From positions 186,001 through 250,000 of the forward strand of contig CAJNCS010000002.1 of the NCBI GenBank assembly GCA_905221325.1: a stretch of DNA of 64,000 bases, written 5' to 3'. The first letter of the stretch is position 1, and the number at the start of each line of letters is the position of its first letter. A program made the translations under genes and the position numbers. Shown in pieces: positions 63,401 to 64,000 of the stretch. The DNA is from a bacterium. Its GTDB lineage: Bacteria; Bacillota; Bacilli; Lactobacillales; Streptococcaceae. Under the pieces are notes generated by a model. The model was not told the origin of the DNA. It worked only from the letters and a program-made list of their open reading frames with translations, and ran no database searches.

Positions 63401-64000
63401 TTATGATTACAAGTTATATCCTAAGGAAATTCTGGCTGAACAACCAAGTGAAACGACTTATGTTGATACAGCGAATAAAGTGACTTGGACATTTGCAGGA
63501 TACGATAAAGAAAAAATCGTTGTAGCAAAAGGCAGACAGACTTTCCTTGGAAGCTGGGTACCTACTCCAAATCCAGAATATGTATTCAAATCTTCTGACG
63601 CACGTGTTCCATTGCCACAAAGTATTTTGGGAATGCTTCCAAATGATGAAGCTTCTTATAAGGTTGGTGACACCATTGTAGCCAAACAACCTGCTGAAGA
63701 ATCAGTAGTTGAAGAAGAAAAAGACTATGTCTGGACCTTCAAAGGTTATGATCAGAAGAATGCGACCTATAATGGCAAGCGTGTGACATTTACAGGTATC
63801 TGGGAAGTAACGCCTAGACCGCATCATGTAAGCTATACTTTTGTAAGCATTACGGCTGGTGTTGATTTGCCTGAATTTATCCAGAAGAAAGCACCAAAAG
63901 ACAGCTCAAGCTATTACAACACGCAAAAAGTTGTACCAGAAGAGCCGACAACAAAGACTTACAAAGATGATATGAACGATGGTACCTGGACTTTCCTTGG
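60444..64000 (+). CDS. Giant YSIRK surface protein with SHIRT-like repeats, 3' partial
   Basis: Open from the ATG at 60444 (RBS AAGGAGG) to the window end, at least 1185 codons with no stop. YSIRK signal peptide (YSIRK at 10-14, cleavage near AQA41), an Ala/Gln/Glu-rich linker, a helical region (about 115-190), then some ten or eleven diverged units of about 80-95 residues. Typical units run Y.F.S...G..LP......P....Y..G, then GTW.F.GYD and end F.GTW.F, the SHIRT pattern of streptococcal adhesins. Unit 3 (about 61540-61944) is unusually long. Sortase anchoring at an LPXTG beyond the window is expected. Probably an adhesin stalk. Confidence 0.88.
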   Translation, partial: MFFQDRKIKYSIRKLSVATVSLAIGFLFAPAALGAAQVAQADELTATEQVENKAENQVSVGSSAAERAESQKESQVALKSAAPAATETSQATDSTVFKNTQPATGTAQATPANASLNKSTLENYLKELRSKDFSSKTDDSLEILNGVMAAADSVLQTATKQEEIDKVYRNLVTFVNSGLRDKNPKVIPDKDKTPHSALYEFESATPGKTTPLTLSYLKPEDTKIYKKGDKVKAIQPTETTYVENDGSGRWTFKGYDYDSQVIDKDDVFFTGKWEFTPTPYKATYRAVNGSPGKTLPSYVANWSPEDKRRFAEGEVVKAQEFHYVFYTSEEYPNRKGYWALTGFDAPSKVANNGDVEFVGTWKYFEDVTVSYKPMNQHDFENFYHLPSSPKTSRDEYKLPLPKEIKDLESKLYDYKLSLNQFDKRDEYLPKNILDTVAALLRYDEVQGVYKPFYDAENEGNWTFEEDVVDLTFSRELERAATYGEIPKVTIPLEFVFKGVPRKPTYEFVSGTAGKALPAEINNLKPVDMPEWEYAKRKQYPKGEMVQSVRPTQESYYDAVNKGTWTFTGYDFTEKPVSEWDHKGWNLKFTGTWTFVADKYSENYEFVSSDPSRSLPAAVKALTPSNTNTYDNGDTVYVEYPRETTYMDFDNEGTWKFNGYDANSKVVNQDKVLFTGKWSFTPHRDKTVSFDFVSDTPGKAIPNDLKAQIPASITTSPKDYSDNVRYVIESFYTYTDDDNDGTWKFIAPEKIEKPSDDEDSTYTLHWVFEPTKRSVYYDFYTDSKDDSGQTIYPPSTLYNLITYEREFVKGEKARVKMPSKTRFEDPDGRGTWVFDDYYEDDNTTISPRVKTVGAGDVIFRGKWILVPTNQSDTIYRVEYKFTNSTPAYPLPNKIRDMLPAGTDFVARADDYKDASKLATTTVTVPTGTWIFHGFDADKYGKAIAGTKVKTITGSWSFTPNGIDYQFQSTNPAFALPDHITKLTPKNPYDYKLYPKEILAEQPSETTYVDTANKVTWTFAGYDKEKIVVAKGRQTFLGSWVPTPNPEYVFKSSDARVPLPQSILGMLPNDEASYKVGDTIVAKQPAEESVVEEEKDYVWTFKGYDQKNATYNGKRVTFTGIWEVTPRPHHVSYTFVSITAGVDLPEFIQKKAPKDSSSYYNTQKVVPEEPTTKTYKDDMNDGTWTFL

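Noticed and set aside
62283..63689. Several minus-strand open frames of 90-170 codons under the surface protein gene
   Set aside because: The plus frame is open from the YSIRK signal to the window end with coherent repeats, so these are shadows.

Overview
The window is a chromosomal segment of a Mitis-group Streptococcus, most likely S. mitis, S. oralis or a close relative. The evidence is AT-rich Firmicute coding with TTG/TATAAT promoters, a choline-binding cell-wall amidase, the peroxide-forming enzymes LctO and SpxB, a YSIRK/SHIRT-type surface protein, and a backbone order that, from memory, resembles pneumococcus (typA - murD-murG-divIB - pyrF-pyrE - lctO - thi - cop - spxB - manA - upp - clpP - liv - prfB-ftsE-ftsX - ptsG). 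Species cannot be fixed without a search.

Layout. 1-1160: two ABC-2 permeases, the first cut by the window edge. 1257-2597: tRNA-Thr and a relic of a tRNA-integrated element holding HicA/HicB and a broken RelB/DinJ antitoxin; 14 bp of the tRNA 3' end recur exactly at 2584-2597. 2787-7699: a small membrane protein, a choline-binding amidase, a LysR regulator, YqgQ, a cysteine-less rhodanese protein and an RsuA-type pseudouridine synthase. 7860-15209: typA, murD-murG-divIB and PyrR-attenuated pyrF-pyrE. 15269-18238: a four-gene amino-acid ABC importer (minus strand). 18433-19569: lactate oxidase with a cre site. 19724-26237: thiamine precursor import and salvage (ykoE-ykoD-ykoC-tenA-thiW-thiM-thiE) and convergent thiD, each behind its own TPP riboswitch. 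26426-29435: copper export (copY-cupA-copA) with two cop boxes. 29649-31881: spxB and a glyoxalase-fold gene, each followed by a copy of the same terminator repeat. 32186-34099: an AT-rich ATPase plus TOPRIM-like pair that looks like a phage-defence module. 34337-47929: manA, an NSS transporter with a possible attenuator leader, a TipAS-type MerR regulator, a Nudix hydrolase, a flavoprotein, DegV, a TetR regulator, a dCMP deaminase, upp, CtsR-regulated clpP, ylbG and livJHMGF. 47931-48222: a tandem array of terminator-like repeats. 48392-53346: an accessory cassette of an HTH-LicC-LicA fusion, a 61-residue membrane protein and two tandem NCS1-family transporters. 53478-60241: a CBS/ACT protein, prfB with its programmed frameshift, ftsE-ftsX, ptsG and an EEP-family hydrolase. 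60444 to the end: a giant YSIRK surface protein built of SHIRT-like repeats, running off the window.

How it fits together. LctO turns lactate into pyruvate and SpxB turns pyruvate into acetyl phosphate, both releasing H2O2. SpxB needs TPP, which the thiamine salvage operon between them can supply. The copper operon sits beside this peroxide source, where copper efflux would matter. PtsG feeds the glycolysis that makes the pyruvate, and cre-like sites before lctO, spxB and ptsG suggest CcpA control of all three.

The best candidates for an undescribed system are the HTH-LicC-LicA/NCS1 cassette, which reads as a self-contained import, phosphorylation and CMP-activation unit for choline or another small alcohol, and secondarily the ATPase/TOPRIM pair. 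Both are inferred from sequence and context only.
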